Origin: Trema orientale
Lineage: Eukaryota; Streptophyta; Magnoliopsida; Rosales; Cannabaceae
Assembly (NCBI GenBank): GCA_002914845.1
Contig: JXTC01000117.1
Coordinates: 594,834 to 658,833, forward strand
Direction of reading: 5' to 3'
DNA: 64,000 nucleotides
A model generated the notes under the pieces. It made no database searches. It saw nothing but the letters and a program-made list of their open reading frames with translations, and was not told the DNA's origin. Shown here one piece after another: positions 45,570-56,818 of the stretch. The position numbers and the translations under genes are program-made. Within the stretch, counting starts at the first letter, position 1. Each line of letters begins with the position of its first letter.

Positions 45570-45870
45570 TTTTTATTTTATTTCACTAATACCCAACTTT
45601 TAGGTATACATTTCATGTATTAAATATGTGTGATATACATTACAATGAAATATTTACTGGTGTTTTATATTTGCAATGTAAAATTATACATATATTATAA
45701 ACTATGAAGTGTATACATTTTTAGATTTAATTTTTATTCATCAGATGTATGCCACGTGTATAAAAATTTGTGACATACATTTTTGCAAAAACGGGTAGTG
45801 AATAAAATAAAGATGAAAATGAGTCTTTGTGCAAATATGTTTTAAAAACGTGTATTTATGTACTTTTTCC
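45570..45870. mobile_element. foldback element related to 12118-12533
   Basis: The reverse complement of the right end, GGAAAAAGTACATAAATACA followed by CGTTTTTAAAA, matches the terminus of the 12118 element (GTGAAAAGTTCATAAATACC, CGTTTTTAAAA). The left end contains the corresponding TTTCACTAATACCCAACTTT. Inside are several (G/T)TATACATTT-type units. Ends are approximate. Confidence 0.45.
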
Positions 45871-45929
45871 GTCAAATTTGAATTAAAGCCCGACCCGAGA
45901 AGCTGAGACCCAAATTCAACGGGTCCTGA

Positions 45930-46010
45930 AAACCCTAATTCAATTCAATTTCCCTCCTCTGTCTTCGTCTTCATTGCCATTGCCCCCAAATTATTAGCCC
46001 TAGGGTTCCC
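45930..46010 (+). promoter_or_regulatory. telo-box in the promoter of the Nop12-type gene
   Basis: AAACCCTAA at 45930-45938 is a perfect telo-box, and TAGGGTT at 46001-46007 is its inverted core. Both are within 175 bp of the ATG. Telo-boxes mark promoters of plant ribosome-biogenesis genes, which agrees with the encoded nucleolar RNA-binding protein. Confidence 0.65.
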
Positions 46011-46100
46011 AATTCAAACAATCTCCTCCTCCTAAAGACTCAGCCTTTTCTCTTTCTCTCTCTCAGTCTCTGTTTTCTCTATTCACCCATTAGAGAAAAT

Positions 46101-49100
46101 ATGGGGAAAAAGAAACCCAAGGACCCTGAAAGCACCCCCAAGAGCGACGTCGTTTCGCCTGCGACCGACATTTTCAAGACCCTCTTCGGAGACGCCCATG
46201 CCGAAAGCGCCGCCGTTTCAATCTTCTCCGACGACAACCCATTCCGGAGAAAGCCCCAAGAGAAAGTTCTAGAGGCTTCGGGAAACCCTAGCGATGGCGG
46301 TTCGGAGAGCATTGAAGTCGCTGAGCTGAAGAAGAGGAAGAGGGACAAGGAGGAAAAGCCGAGCTTTGGTGAGGCTTCTGAGACCCCATTGGAGAGTGAG
46401 AAATCGAAGAGAGAAAAATTGCAGAGCTACAATTTGGGTGATGGTGAAGATGTGAATAAGAAGAAGCAGAAGAAGAAGAGGAAGAGAGATGAGCTGGAGA
46501 AGGAGTACGAGGCCAGGAAGTATGGAGTTGAAGTTGATGATGAGGAGGGTGACGATAAACAACGCTTGGCTGGAAAAGTTGGGGAGAAGAGAAAGACTTT
46601 GGATAATCCGGCAGATATGTTGATTTCGAAAGAAGGTTTCGATGATGAGACTAAGCTTTTGAGGACTTTGTTTGTTGGAAATTTGCCATTGACGGTGAAG
46701 AAGAAGGCTTTGATCAAGGAGTTCAGTCAATTTGGGGAGGTGGAATCTGTGAGGATTCGGTCTGTGCCGATCACGGATGTGAGTGTTTTTTGCTTAAAAA
46801 CTTTATTGAGTTTCATGTAGTTGTGTCACCATCTTTATTTGTTAGAGATTTCCTCGTTTTTCATTGACTGATCATGATTGTTGTGCTTATAAATTTGATA
46901 ATAAACTAGACCAAGAAACCGAGAAAAGGGGCAGTAATTACGAAACAATTTCATGAAGCTGCTGACAGGTAATTAATTATCCTGAGTTGCTTCATTGTTA
47001 TTGTGTTTCACTAACATTTTTGTTGGATATGATGCCGTCTATATTGCTATGCGAAAGTTTCTTATGGTATAAGTTACTGTTTTACTGAATTTTGGGTTGG
47101 CTGCTCATGTGATTTCTTCTAGCATTTTCTTACTTGATCGGCTGGTAGATTTGATAATCCAGCTCTATGGCTGTTTAAATACATATTGGTTCTTAATTGG
47201 ATGATATATCTGATAATCTAGCCGTAGCAATGTCTGAATACATGTCGCTCTTTGATATAATTTTTGCTTTTTTTGTTATTTTGCTGTTGTCGTTTTACTG
47301 ATAGTGGAATGTTTTCTGTTGTAGCGTTCATGCATATGTTGTTTTCAAGACAGAACAATCTGCGCAGGCTTCTTTGTCGCATAATATGGCTGTGGTATGT
47401 ACTTGCTGAATACGATCATTACTGGTTTTGGTTTTCTGTATTTAAATATTTAAGGTAAAACTGTAATGGTGGTAATATGTTTGCACAAATTATGTTTCTG
47501 GTTTTAGGTTGGAGGACATCACATCCGAGTTGACAGGGCATGCCCACCTCGCAAGAAGATGAAAGGGGATGAAATTTCTCTTTACGATCATAAGAGAACT
47601 GTTTTTGTGGGTAATCTTCCATTTGATGTAAAGGTGAGTTGCTCATTTGGAACTACTTTAAAATTATGGTGTCCAGATTTTTATGCATTTTTTCCCCCTA
47701 CTTTCTCTGGCTTGACTTGTTAGCTCCTTTTCTGCAGGATGAAGAAGTTTACCAAGTGTTTTGTGGTATCAACAATATGGAATCCAGTGTCGAAGGTGTT
47801 CGTATCATCAGAGATCCTAATACTAATCTTGGAAAGGGGTTTGCCTATGTTTTATTTAGGACAAGAGTAAGTTACAACTCATACACAAATTATTCTGTCA
47901 TCAAGTTCGCAACTTTGCATAGGCTTGTATTTCAGTGTTTTGCCTGCAGAAAAACCTCAAATATTAAAAAAAAAAAAAAAAAACCCATGAAGATATAAAT
48001 TTAGGAGGAGATAAATTTTAGGATTTGCTTAAAATCAAGATGCACGATACTATTATAGCCAAAAATGGAGGTCATTTCATTGCACTCATATTTCTCGAAA
48101 CAAGTGACAAGTACACTGATGCAGTAGACTCAGTTGTAACTTGTAGTGTCCTTGAGCCTGTACGACAATGCAATCTTCGAGTTAAGGTGTCCTCCACATT
48201 CTGGTTTTGGATGCCTTAACTTGTATTAGGTGCACCTACTTTCACCCCAGAAAAATGCATAAGTTGTTAGAAAATTTTTATGTAGGTTATTTGGAGCTGA
48301 AGCTAGTTGTTAAATTTTAATTTTTTGATCTAATAAGGTTTTTCTTTCTTTCAAAATATATTATGTATATTTGCAAAGAGATATATTAGTTTGTGGACAG
48401 ATGACAATAATTCTGCCTCCACTTTTGTTAATCAAATCAATGTAATCAGATGATCTAAGAGACCTGTTTTAAGGTTTATCTCCTTATTTAAAGTGATGAT
48501 GAGGATCATGGAAAAGACAAGAGTAATTACCAAATTTAAGCCTTTGGTCAATTAGACCCTTAATTAGCCTGCTGCATAGTGCATAATGTATTTTATTTGC
48601 ACAATTTTTGTAACAAATTTGTAATTTGATGATGTCTCCTAATTTTTTCATCAGTTTTGCTGTCATCTATGTGTATATTGCACAAATGTAACAGAAAATA
48701 TGTATGATCATCTGCATCATCTGTTTGCCTGCAGGAAGCTGCAACCTCAGTGGTCAAGAAACGTAACTTACAGCTCCGGGATCGGGAGCTTAGGCTTTTT
48801 CACGCGAAGCCAGATTCTACCCCATCTAAGAGGATGAACCCGACACCTGCAGCAACTAGTTCTCCGACCAAGAAGCTTCGAGGTTTTGAGACTGCAGATG
48901 GTAGCAAGAAGGTTTTTGCAAATGCTTCTACGTCATACCAGGGTCTGCGTGCTAGCAAATCTGGTGTCCAAAAGAAAGTTGCTAAAAGCCGTAGGCCAGA
49001 TAAGTTCAGCTCAACAACCAAGAAAGGGGTGGTTGAACGTAAAGGGAAAAGACCTGCAGTTGCAGCCAGAAAGGCCAAAGCAAAAGTGATGAACGAAAGT

Positions 49101-49193
49101 GGTGCTTCAAAACAAGCAGGAATAAAACGTAAGATGGATAGCCGGACTCCAGATAGTTCCCACAGAAACAAGAAAGTGAAGAAATTTAGGTAA
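46101..49193 (+). CDS. Nop12/RBM34-type nucleolar RNA-binding protein
   Basis: Six exons: 46101-46778, 46910-46968, 47325-47394, 47508-47633, 47738-47866 and 48735-49193, all with GT-AG introns, give 1521 nt and 506 residues. The N-terminal 185 residues are charged, with Lys/Arg-rich nuclear/nucleolar signals (KKKQKKKRKRDE). RRM1 (about 188-288) has RNP2 LFVGNL and the insertion-like loop TKKPRKGA typical of this family; RRM2 (about 299-380) has VFVGNL and RNP1 KGFAYVLF (344-351). The last exon encodes RRM2's end plus a very basic tail (KKVKKFR at the C-terminus). In yeast Nop12 acts in 60S subunit (pre-25S rRNA) maturation; the same role is inferred here. It is convergent with RPC7, 3.2 kb away. 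The large last intron (868 bp) contains a poly-A run. Confidence 0.92.
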
Positions 49194-49985
49194 TATACTT
49201 GCAAATAAATGCTACATGGGCATGAATCCCACATTGAAAGGCTCTAGCTCTATGATCTTTTAACTGTAGCATGGTCAGTTATAAAGTTGTGTAATGTCGT
49301 GTATGATTTCATAAACTAATTAATTTGTTAATTTATTCTAAAATACTTGGAGAAAATGGGATTTTTTCGTTTTTTCAGTTAGGGTACCAATTTTTAGTCC
49401 CCAAATTAAACGACGCAGACAAGACCAGTCAGTTACAGTACATGTCTGTATAAGGTCCATAATTTTACGTTAGATGTGGCTTCTGCGAAAACTCCCGGGT
49501 GTTTAATGCAAGTTTTCTGGCATACGGGCATGACTGATGACTGCATTTAGGGGTTGTTTCTAGCATTTTCATTTTTAACAGGTGGATTTTTACTTTCAGA
49601 ACGTAGCCTTGTGTGGAACCTGGATTGTCGTAGGGAGGAAGAAAATAAATTTTGGGAGATTTCACTTATGTTCTTGTTTGGATTTTAAAATGGGGGAAAA
49701 ATAAATGGAAAACTTTGCTATGTTTGGTAGAAGAGAAAAGGGGGAGGAAAGAAAAGGTTGGAGGAAAAAATGAAAGGAAAGTGAAAATTATCTTGTTTAG
49801 TAAGAGGGAAAATAAGGTGAAAAGGAAAAGAGAGAAAAATTTTATTAGTGGGGCTCACCATAACTTATTCTCTGCGAAATGGAGAGAAAAGTAGAAGGAA
49901 AGTTTGGAACTTACAATTATAATGAAATTACTAATTTGTCTTTAGTTTTTAAATAAATTAATGAATCAAAATAACTAGATTGTAA
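49194..49985. other. 3' flank, with possible outer foldback arm
   Basis: Likely 3' UTR to about 49330. The purine-rich segment about 49700-49830 (GTTTGGTAGAAGAGAAAAGG) is the inverse of the pyrimidine-rich segment about 50570-50640 (CTTCTTTCCTTCATACCAAAC), suggesting an older foldback element interrupted by the MITE at 49995. Confidence 0.4.
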
Positions 49986-49994
49986 TTTTATCAA

Positions 49995-50508
49995 GGGTTT
50001 TTGGCATGCTTGGCTCCTATGTTTTTTGTGATTGACAAAATGGCTCCAGAGTTATTATTTTTAGCAATTAAGTCCCTAAGTTTTAAGCATTTTGGCAATT
50101 AAACTCTTTTTGTGAGTAATTGTTAAAATATTGGATAGAATTAAGTATTTTCAAGTCACATATAAGATTTTTGAATATCAAAATCAATATTTAACTTACA
50201 TTAGTTGGAATTGGAAGGAGAGTAACTAAAAATTAATAACATAATATAAAAAAATTAGAAATTCTCAAAAATTTAAAATTTCTCTTAAAATTTCTTTCTA
50301 TTTCCCTTTCAAGATAATTAATGTTAGTGAAATACCAATTTATTTCACTTAAAGTTGTTCAATTTCATGAAAATTTTGATATCAACAAACAAAAAGAATT
50401 TAATTGCCAAAGTTTTTAAAACTTAAGGACTTAATTGCCAAAACAATTAACTTAGAAACCATTTTGCCAATCTAAGAATAACATAGGGACCAAATATGCC
50501 AAAAACCC
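49995..50508. mobile_element. MULE-type MITE, TSD TTTTATCAA
   Basis: Inverted arms of about 115 bp: the left begins GGGTTTTTGGCATGCTTGG, and the reverse complement of the right begins GGGTTTTTGGCATATTTGG. Both arms share GGCAATTAA-type motifs. TTTTATCAA is perfectly duplicated (49986-49994, 50509-50517). Non-coding, 514 bp. It shares its terminus type with the element at 15468. Confidence 0.9.
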
Positions 50509-50517
50509 TTTTATCAA

Positions 50518-52421
50518 ATACCAATTTTCTTTTATTCGTACATAACAAATATTAGTTTTCCTTTTTTTCACTCCTATTTTCTCTCTCTCATTTTTTTTTA
50601 TTCCTTCGACTCTTCTTTCCTTCATACCAAACATGAAAACCTAATGTAACTTTGAAAAGATTCTCCTAGCAAAAAAAAAAAAAAAAGAAAAGAAATTGAA
50701 AGATTCATAAGTTCATCAAAAAATTTCAAAGAAGAATAAGAAACAATCTTCGAAAAGAAAATTTCATTTAAGTTTAGTTTGGAGAAAGAAAACTCCTACT
50801 TCTTTCTTCTCACCCTTTCTCTGATTATTTTATGAGGAATTTAGGTTGAGTAGTTTTGGTGAATTTTATTAGATTCATAGCAGTTTTGGTAATTTTTAAA
50901 AAGAAAACCGCTAAAATGCTATATGCAATTTTGGGCGAATATAAGGTTTTGTTATTAACTCGACATGATGGTTCCAAATATGAACTCGACATACCAATAG
51001 TAAAACCATTATTTATAAGAAATGGCCTTTTTTTTACTATTTTAATAAATAACCATTTTTTAATTATTTTTTCAATTAAGTAAATTAATTTTCAAAAACC
51101 AAATCAATATTTATTCATATAATAAATATGAAAAACAACCATTTTTAAAATAATTTTCAAAATGTGGCCATTTTATTAACAGTGCTTGAAAAATGGCCAT
51201 TTTACAAACTATGATAAAATTCGGTCATTTGACTAAAAAGTTCTAGAAAAACTTTTCTATGATTCTTCGAAATTGCTCCGCACTAAATTAAACGGTAAAT
51301 AAAGCATAGATGTTATATTAAAATAATAACGAAGACGGAAATAGTAAACATAAAATTGGTTCCATCCGGCCTTTTTGACATCCCTAGGACTTAGATTGCA
51401 CACTTCGGGCTAAGGTTTTGAATGGTCTTTTTTTTTTTTTTTTCCATTTTCAACGTTATTTTATAACAGCTTCTCCTAAAGCCATTCAATACAATGCCAC
51501 AAAATTGACTCAAAAATAAAAAAAGAAAAGAAAAATTCAATGCCATATAATAAAAATCATGTGTAATTCAATAAATGGAAACACACTTTATCCTTCACAA
51601 ATAATAACTATTGATTTCGATCTAACAGGTAAAAAATCCCCCTCCTATGCGTAGGAAGTTTTTTGCCTTTCCTATACTAGAATGTTTATACACTAGAATG
51701 CTCCGTACATATATATATATATACATATATATATATGCATTCTGTTATACTATATACATATGTATAAAGTCTTCAACAAATTATAAGACTTCGTATTAAA
51801 TTTTCCCATTTTTCCCCCTTCCCTTTTCATTTTTCAGCAATGGATACACAGAATTTAGCTTATGTTCCCATGATCTTTCTGAGAATAATTTCGTAAAGAT
51901 GTCACTTTATGGCAGCAATGCTACCATAGATCAAAAATTTTATTTGATTATCGGTCGTTTGACAGTACTCGCAAAAATTTCATCATTCTAAGGGTGAGTC
52001 CCGAAAACTCTTGGCAGCAAACGCCAAAATACTTGTAGATATAAGCCTATACACTTTCCTCAATTCCCCATTGTACAATGTTGAACATATCCTGTCCACA
52101 AAATTGAAAAGAATACACACTACGGCGTACTGAGTCATAACTCAACCTGGCCGGTAACTCGTCCTCCTCGAATGTCAAAGTTTCAAGTTCAAATTCTTCT
52201 ATATCTTTTATCCCAAAAAAGAAAATTAAAATTGGTGACTACATAAATCACATTTTTTTTCTTCTCATCTTTTTTCTTCTCATCTATAAGAGGATTCTGA
52301 ATTACAAGCAGATAACAAGGATAAAGGTAGTAATTGTATGTTGGGATAAGTAGTAATTCAGTATCTACAAAATTTGCTTCAAGACCAGCAGAAATCCAAA
52401 AGAACATTCTTGATAGAGCTA
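50518..52421. other. AT-rich intergenic DNA between convergent genes
   Basis: No gene seen. Holds homopolymers, a TA/CATATA microsatellite (about 51710-51738), and at about 52138-52200 a sequence with A-box-like TAACTCAACCTGG and B-box-like GTTCAAATTC, which may be an old SINE. Confidence 0.4.
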
Positions 52422-55149
52422 CTAGTAAACAGCATCATCTGCAATTTTAGAAACCTTAAATGTAAGATCGTGTGCAGATTCAAAAGTTCCATTTTCTATG
52501 TGTTAAAAAGCGAAAAACGATAGTGTTTGAAGTGCAATAACAGTCCTAATAAGAATTAAGAAAACATAAGTGCCCAATCAAAAGAACATTAATACCTTCA
52601 CCATCATCTATCATGTTAAAGTCATCGTCATCGTCATCGAAATCTTTATTCTGCAAGATTTTTACATGTTAATTTCTTTTTTTCTTTTTTTTCCGTATAG
52701 AGGGAAAAATGACATTGGCTGAAACTGTGGAATAGAACAAGCTCATAAATGAAGACTAATATATTGAAGGAAAAGCCAGTTCCAACCACTACACGATAGT
52801 GACTCCATGAAAGCACAAAAAATCATATTAATGGGAACAGAAACACAGATTGAAAGGGGAAAAAAGTTGAGACCGCTTTTCAAATATGCATTATCTGTTT
52901 CTTCATCTTGAAATTAACTCCATAGGACTAAAGATGAGAGCCAAAATAGACTCAAAAGGAAGCATAAAAGTTAAACTGCTTTCAAAAGATGCATTATTGG
53001 TTTCTTTTATCTTTTCGGCAATGTCATAGCCTACAATTCTCCAACTCCAACTCCTGATAAAACCATGTTAATGCCAGTTGGTGTTGTTAGGAGAACATTT
53101 CATATAGGACTTTTGAACTAAAATGCAAGTCCCAGTCAGAGTTAAAAGTAACTAAAGGTTGAAGCAACTACCATCATTTTTGTTTTTCTAAAAGACCAAT
53201 GAATAATGAATTAAACCGTCTGGGCTGCTGAGAGCAAACTTTTTCTTTTTTTCAAATAAGATACATTTACAGGGACTTGAAAACTGGACACACCAACCAC
53301 TTGAGCTAGTGGTAGGCCACTGAGCTCAAACTCAACCTTGGAAGTCTCTAAGAGTAGGAAAGGACATATGTTTCTTACAAATTTCCAATAAAGTAGATCA
53401 AAATGCCCCACGGTAACCTGCCACTTCATTTGCTTCACAATCCATGTTCTCTCTGACTTAAATGATGGCAACCAAGGCAAGTTTGGTCAGTAGTACTTAC
53501 TAGTCAGCTACTAGGAATTAGCAAGAAGTAATCCCCTCGGAGGTTCTATGGTGGTTAGATTCTTTCATTTGACATCTTTCTATTTTATAAGATTTTTTCT
53601 TAACATGTTTTACCATCTTTCATGGTCAGTGTGACTGATAACTCATTTGGTCTGAACGTTGTTTCAGTCTTTGCCATCACGCTCTCGGACAGCTTGACAG
53701 GATCATAGATTAAATTTGAGTCACATGTAGAGGTCCAGAACATAGCATTAAATAGTGTCCATCGCATGTGGATTTCAAAGGCAACAACATTAGACAATGA
53801 TATTAGTGTAAATTTTTGTCCAGTAAGAACCTGAATATAATCATCATCACTGGGCTCTTCTTCAGAGTCCCGATCTTCCTGATCTTCATCTTCATCCTCA
53901 TTTTCACCTTCTTTATTTTCCTTTTCTCCTTTGTCATTTAGTGCCTGGGAAAAAAAAAAAAAAACCAACAAACAGATAAGTTTATAGGAAAAACACAATC
54001 ATTGAACTGCAGAGAAATTTTGTGATTAAATCCAATTCATTGCTTATTTATGTATCTGATTTCTAATGAAACCATTGCCAATAAATTTTTCGCAAGTCAT
54101 TCCTACAGTGACATTTTAAATCAAGACAGCTCAAGTAAAACATACACAGAGCGCTTTACCTGACGTTGTTCAAGCTTCTCAAATATTTCTAATTTTTGAA
54201 GTTCTGCATTGAAAACATCTTAATTAGATTGATTCAAATCATACAAACTTCATTGTAAAGAGTAGATCTTATCAAATTTGAAGATTTCATTTCACCTCAA
54301 TTACGGTTTCTTGCAAAACAAGACCAAGAAGAAAGAGATTACAAGATAAACAATCAAACAAGGAAGGAGACAACCCATTTTATCTCATGTACCTGAATCA
54401 GGATTCCATCGAACTCTCTTTCGGCTAGGTTGCCGCCACGCCTTTGAACCTGAATTTTAACGTTATTAGCAAAAACAGAATTGGGAGCCATATAAGACTC
54501 AATCTTGGGCACCATTCCAATTTTTTTCACAGAGTTATGCAGAATGCAAACCTTCAGTTAGTTCCAATGGAAATTTTTTATGGTCCAAAATTTGCGAAAG
54601 AGAATCCCGCATTATTGTGTTATTAACTTTCTTCCTGTCAGAGAATCTTTCTATCTCTGTGCTTTGTCCCTCTGAAAAACCAAGATATAAAATTTTTAAT
54701 TCATGTGATCGCATTCAGATATAAAAAAACGTACAAGAATCTCTCAACTACTTCAACACTCACTCTTTGAAACTGTCTCCTCAAGGTAGTAAGGAGAGGA
54801 TTTCCAATAATTTTGCAAGATCATACTTCGACGGACTAAGTCTTTTTCCACGGTCACACCCTTTATAGCAGGCAGCACAACATCCTAAAATTACAAAGAC
54901 AAGTCCCGTTTAAATGTAAAAGTAACTGCAGTAAATCAGCCAGTAAGCTGAACTCAAAACTTTTCAATCCTAAAAATATAGCTATAAAATAAGAAACCAA
55001 GCAAACTCATAACAAAATTTACAAATTCAAAGTTGTAAATAGTAAATGCTAACCTCAGGAAAAAGGACAAAGGGATCCTGCTTCACAGGTCCAATGTTGC
55101 TGCCGCCGCCGCCATATCCGCGTCCCCTGCCACGCCCTCTATAAGCCAT
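52422..55149 (-). CDS. DNA-directed RNA polymerase III subunit RPC7 (Rpc31 family)
   Basis: Eight coding exons on the minus strand: 55149-55054, 54884-54764, 54671-54552, 54449-54393, 54203-54160, 53944-53831, 52650-52596 and 52438-52422. All have GT-AG introns and the frame is kept, giving 624 nt and 207 residues. The protein begins MAYRGRGRGRG (RG-rich), then KQDPFVLFPE, NYWKSSPYYLEE, KRVRWNPDS, a short Leu/Glu helix and an acidic C-terminus (about 147-207) with EDEDEDQ and DDDDDD runs, ending DDAVY. This order matches plant RPC7-like proteins, subunits of the Pol III-specific RPC3/6/7 subcomplex that helps initiation at tRNA and 5S genes in the nucleus. The last coding exon is only 17 nt. 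A splice acceptor (ATATCAAG) ends four bases before the ATG, so a 5'-UTR intron is likely. Confidence 0.9.
53265..53345 (-). mobile_element. possible SINE in RPC7 intron 6
   Basis: On the minus strand an A-box-like TAGCTCAAGTGGTTGG is followed about 20 bases later by a degenerate B-box (GTTTTCAAGTCCC). The open frame at 53211-53480 runs across it and is not coding. No target duplication was identified. Confidence 0.35.
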
Positions 55150-55153
55150 CAAC

Positions 55154-55322
55154 CTTGATATACAAAACCCAGAAATAAATCACTCAATATTTAAACATAC
55201 ACATTATTATAAACCCAAATTATTGAAAGAATATGTAAGAACTCATTTCAATGTATCAGAATGAATAACACTAAAACGATAAGAGCGATTTGAAAGAGAA
55301 TATAATAATGGAGTGAACATAC
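55154..55322 (-). other. probable 5'-UTR intron of RPC7
   Basis: On the minus strand a donor GTATGTTC begins at 55322 after CGGCTAT, and the acceptor ATATCAAG ends at 55154, four bases upstream of the ATG. This gives a 169-bp intron and places the transcription start near 55400. An alternative first exon further upstream (about 56240-56410) cannot be excluded. Confidence 0.5.
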
Positions 55323-55399
55323 ATAGCCGCCTTTTTTCGGGTTAGAAGGAGTGTGCACTAGGAAATAGGGAAGGAGTAGGGTTGGAAATTGGTCCTGGG

Positions 55400-56144
55400 G
55401 TAGGGCTAGGTCATTTCAACCGACCTGAAACTGACTGGGAGGGACAATTGGAAACCTTTCTAAGTTGTATCCTTTTTGGCTTGTATGGCTTCTTAATTTA
55501 ATGGAAAAATAACAACACTAAATAAAAGATTGAACTCTACAAAAAATGAAGGGGAAATTAACTAAAGAGTCAATGAACAAAATTAGGGAACGAAAATTGA
55601 AATCCATAAACAATAAAAGACTCAATGAAACAAATATAAACCTATAAATCTGAGAAGAAAAGATAATATATTACTTATTTGAAGAAACCGACAACACCAG
55701 CTGATGTGCTACTAGCATTAACATGGGATATGTAGCTTGCAACATTGCTGAAAAGATTTAAAAAAAAAAAAAACGCCAAATAACGCATCTTTTGAAAGCA
55801 GTTAAATTTAATTAAGCTTAAACTTTACTTCAAGTATCTTTTATTTGAAGTGAAAAGAGAAGCAAAATTAAAATATCAAACCAAAGTCCTCTCCTAATTC
55901 TCTAGCCATATTTTCTTGTCTTTAAGTTAGACATTCCAATCACTCTACTTTGACCACATATGTGTGTGTATATATATATATATATATACATATACATTCT
56001 AGCTGGTTTTTGGAGTCAATTTCTTTCTACACACTTAAATTGAACGAAAAAAAAACATTAGAAGTGGAAATTAACTAAAGACAGTCCAAACAAAAATAAA
56101 AGCAGTGACTTTTCACACATTCAAACCAATAATAACATTTGGGT

Positions 56145-56187
<43 letters not shown>

Positions 56188-56537
56188 GATCCCAAATAAA
56201 ACAGGAAAAAATAGCAAAAGCAAGAAGAGGTTAACAGACTACGACTAAGAATACCTTGTAGAACTTTTGATGACTAGAAAGAAAAGCGTTTGACTAAGCC
56301 ACTAACCAAAATGGCTTAACAGACTACGACTGAGCTTTCGGTTCGGTAGCCACCCGGCGCTTCACAGTGCTTGTGTTATGTCAAGAAGAAGAAGAGCGTG
56401 CCTTTCTGGATTGGGTTTAGAAGAGAAGTGAAGGATAGGTTGGGCTGGCCCAAATGAATGGGCAAGCCCACTAAAATTTCCAAACTAATACAACCTCACA
56501 ATTATGTCAATTATATACCTTGCCTCCATTAAAAGTT
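55400..56537. other. intergenic DNA with a promoter-like segment
   Basis: Mostly AT-rich, with CATATATA and TAA microsatellites. At 56441-56470 there are three TGGGCY (site II) elements, one on the plus and two on the minus strand. A GC-richer segment to their left (about 56330-56400) could be a transcribed leader on the minus strand. An 19-bp direct repeat TTAACAGACTACGACT(A/G)AG occurs at about 56232 and 56317. No coding region was found. Confidence 0.4.
56145..56184. repeat. TAA microsatellite
   Basis: About 13 uninterrupted TAA units. Confidence 0.9.
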
Positions 56538-56818
56538 GGGGCTTATAGAAATATGACCAAATTTTGGGCCAAATTTCAGTAAATGTCCCTTTGTCAAATG
56601 TTATAACAAAATATCCGGTATATATGCTTATATACCAAGTGTAAAATTTTATATACCAAATATAAAAAATCATATACCCAGTACAGTAACTAAAATTGGT
56701 AGATATGTGTATCTACCAAGTGTAAAAATATATATACCTGAACATTTAGCTATAAAATTTTAAAAATGGACATCTACTTAATCAAATTTAAAATTTTGGC
56801 CATCTAACTAAATTTCTC
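56538..56818. mobile_element. MITE copy C (GGGGCTTATA family)
   Basis: Full-length relative of 25485-25775: starts GGGGCTTATAGAAATATGAC and ends CTAAATTTCTC. Flanks TTAAAAGTT and TTGAAGGTA agree at 6 of 9 bases, so an old 9-bp duplication is plausible but not proven. Non-coding. Confidence 0.7.

Noticed and set aside
46269-46730. Open frames opposite exon 1 of the Nop12-type gene
   Set aside because: Antisense shadows of a Lys/Glu-rich coding exon.
53211-53480. Open frame in RPC7 intron 6
   Set aside because: Crosses a SINE-like sequence and lacks splice continuity with the gene.
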